Positions 63,401 to 64,000 of a DNA stretch of 64,000 bases are shown in pieces; positions within the stretch are counted from its first letter, which is position 1; each line of letters starts with the position of its first letter. Origin of the DNA: Shiella aurantiaca (GTDB lineage: Bacteria; Bacteroidota; Bacteroidia; Cytophagales; Cyclobacteriaceae); contig JAUHJS010000003.1 in NCBI GenBank assembly GCA_030412945.1, forward strand, positions 373,507 to 437,506, read 5' to 3'. A program made the position numbers and the translations under genes. A model generated the notes under the pieces. The model was not told the origin of the DNA. It saw only the letters and a program-made list of their open reading frames with translations, and made no database searches.

Positions 63401-64000
63401 TACGGATGCCAATGGCAACCTCTCTGCTGCCATTTCTAACACTACTACGTACAATTTCTCTACCAATCCTGAGGCTATTGCGCCAAGTTTTGTATCCGGC
63501 TTTCCGGCTGATAATGCGGTAGATGTACCCTTAAGTACCAATGAATTAAGACTTACCTTCAGCGAGCCTGTATTTGACAATGGAGGCAATATGTTATTAT
63601 ACAAAGGAGCCACTTTGGTGGAGACCGTTCCTTTTGCCAATGCCAATAGCGGTTTGGGTACGCGAACAGTAGTTATGCCCATCAATGCCGGTAACCTAAT
63701 CGGATTCTCTGATTATCATATCAAGATTTCAGCAGGTGCTATTGATGATAATTCGGGGAATGCTTTTGCAGGAATCAATTCTTCCAGTACCTATAATTTC
63801 AGGACAGAAGCGGATGCTGTAGCACCTAGTCTTGTGAGTTCATTACCAGCGGATAATGATACAGATGTATTGGTAGATGCCGATATGGTGTTGACTTTCA
63901 ATGAACCGGTAGCCTTACTGGATGGCTTTACCTTGCAGCTAAACGGAAGTCCTATTCTGAGTACAGCTATCACAATTACAGGTGCAGAGGTGAGTATCGA
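60429..64000 (+). CDS. Giant repeat-rich secreted protein, N-terminal 1,190 residues, runs off the window
   Basis: The frame is open from ATG 60429 to the last base, so the C-terminus is not seen. A signal peptide (MCRKILLVGLLGLISWASWAQ) is followed by a first cadherin-like module, four tandem 109-residue repeats (residues about 130-565, separate entry), an Ig-like module and about five SbsA-type Ig-like modules, for example SLSPADGATEVGINSVFVVEFDEPV and SGFPADNAVDVPLSTNELRLTFSEPV. This is the layout of large Bacteroidota surface adhesins exported by T9SS, but the sorting domain itself is outside the window. It is the fifth gene of the operon starting at 53564. Confidence 0.85.
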   Translation, partial: MCRKILLVGLLGLISWASWAQTVPTVTGSTQSTDEDVDLVITEAMLGYTDDEILGSITISGTTGSGTLSLAGTVTKAQLDAGDLFYSPPADANGSDLFTITFTATDTEGTPQTSLEADIVITVNAVNDVPSFTKGADETVDEDAGAQTVAGWATAISEGGGTDENGQVLTFNISNDNNSLFSVQPTVDEATGELTYTPAANANGSATVTISLSDDGGGTDDTSAEQTFTITVNAVNDVPSFTKGADETVDEDAGAQTVSNWATAISAGGGSDENGQVLTFNISNDNNSLFSAQPSIDEATGDLTYTPAANANGSATVTISLSDDGGGTDDTSADQTFTITVNSVNDIPSFTKGADETVDEDAGAQTVSNWATAISAGGGADENGQTLTFNISNDNNSLFSAQPSVDEATGDLTYTPAANANGSATVTISLSDDGGGTDDTSADQTFTITVNAVNDVPSFTKGADETVDEDAGAQTVAGWATAISAGGGADENGQTLTFNISNDNNSLFSVQPTVDVATGDLTYTPAANANGSATVTISLSDDGGGADDTSADQTFTITVNAVNDAPVASNVSFSGTLSSGSTLTGSYDYFDVEGNAEGTSTFRWLRADSDGGALVAIGGATSSTYQLQTNDEGKYIVFEVTPVQTSGSLAGTPVQSSYQGDIADGIAPTVTTFSPTVAATSVSETTDIVLTFSENIFLETGTITIYDATNLVNNETFSIPSPYVSVTGNQLTINKQLQIGEDANIRVLIPNSLIRDASNNYFAGLAGTTYNFTAGGDNTDPAILSLSPADGATEVGINSVFVVEFDEPVTARNVSNGVKLYRSPSTLIEEFSPTDGKVTVNGRTVTIDFDATLLGNSTNYHIFFSDQSFRDEQDNRTDIYDNATFWNFTTVSDGNPPVLNAAASTPADGATVAAPSSIVLNFTETGTVSKGEAGKMIYLYALNPLGGDYVYQSFDVSSASVVVSSPNVTLNLSSPLSGDIDYYVQMDAGAFTDANGNLSAAISNTTTYNFSTNPEAIAPSFVSGFPADNAVDVPLSTNELRLTFSEPVFDNGGNMLLYKGATLVETVPFANANSGLGTRTVVMPINAGNLIGFSDYHIKISAGAIDDNSGNAFAGINSSSTYNFRTEADAVAPSLVSSLPADNDTDVLVDADMVLTFNEPVALLDGFTLQLNGSPILSTAITITGAEVSI
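60816..62123 (+). repeat. Four tandem 327-bp repeats in the giant surface protein gene
   Basis: Copies begin at 60816, 61143, 61470 and 61797, exactly 327 bases (109 codons) apart, and the array ends at 62123. Each encodes PSFTKGADETVDEDAGAQTV...WATAIS, then DENGQ...LTFNISNDNNSLFS, then ATG(D/E)LTYTPAANANGSATVTISLSDDGGG. DNA identity is very high even at third positions, indicating recent expansion or ongoing gene conversion. Copy number may vary between strains. Confidence 0.9.

Overview
The window looks like chromosome of a member of the Bacteroidota. The signs are: a C-terminal type IX secretion (T9SS) sorting domain on a giant secreted protein; a promoter in front of rpsO that matches the Bacteroidota -33/-7 form TTTG-N19-TAnnTTTG; bacillithiol deacetylase BshB1; many secreted beta-barrel and beta-propeller proteins; and little use of Shine-Dalgarno spacing. 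A Cytophagales-like or related marine/soil lineage seems likely, but I cannot fix the genus. No phage, integrase, insertion sequence, rRNA or CRISPR array is visible.

Layout. 1-8.5 kb: the start of a menaquinone-type isochorismate synthase gene with a hotdog thioesterase, a histidine phosphatase, two envelope proteins, a convergent set holding a rhomboid protease translationally coupled to an unusual long GT51 glycosyltransferase, then DinB-like and arginase-family genes and an HPt protein. 8.7-15.3 kb: an accessory stretch in which small toxin-antitoxin-like pairs (a ParE type, a PIN type with a broken toxin, and an uncharacterised GNAT-like pair) alternate with copies of a degenerate inverted-repeat-rich intergenic repeat; a Na+/solute symporter with an unlisted 45-residue membrane peptide also sits here. 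15.4-26.3 kb: one 3,628-residue T9SS-secreted protein built of lamin-tail, DUF5018-like, fibronectin-like and Calx-beta modules. 26.3-36.2 kb: DUF2911 protein, alkyladenine glycosylase, universal stress protein, OmpA/PD40 protein, S9 peptidase, deoxyhypusine-synthase-like enzyme and a GAF-PAS protein. 36.2-42.4 kb: K+ channel, a PAS histidine kinase broken by a one-base frameshift, a second PIN module, isocitrate dehydrogenase and a CAU tRNA.

42.5-50.1 kb is housekeeping: START-like protein, LptF/LptG permease, rpsO-pnp, the primary sigma factor, trxB and bshB1. 50.2-53.5 kb encodes a 12-helix carrier fused to HEAT repeats and a cyclic-nucleotide-binding-like fold.

From about 53.6 kb to the window end lies the most interesting unit: a tightly packed five-gene operon with a TIR/DUF4062-like cytosolic protein, a membrane-anchored nSTAND1 ATPase with a WD40 propeller probably placed in the periplasm, a TPR-plus-beta-barrel outer membrane protein, a lipoprotein and a giant repeat-rich secreted protein that runs off the end. 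The predicted locations run from cytosol to cell surface, so I propose a trans-envelope signalling or surface-display apparatus. That role is inference from gene order and topology.
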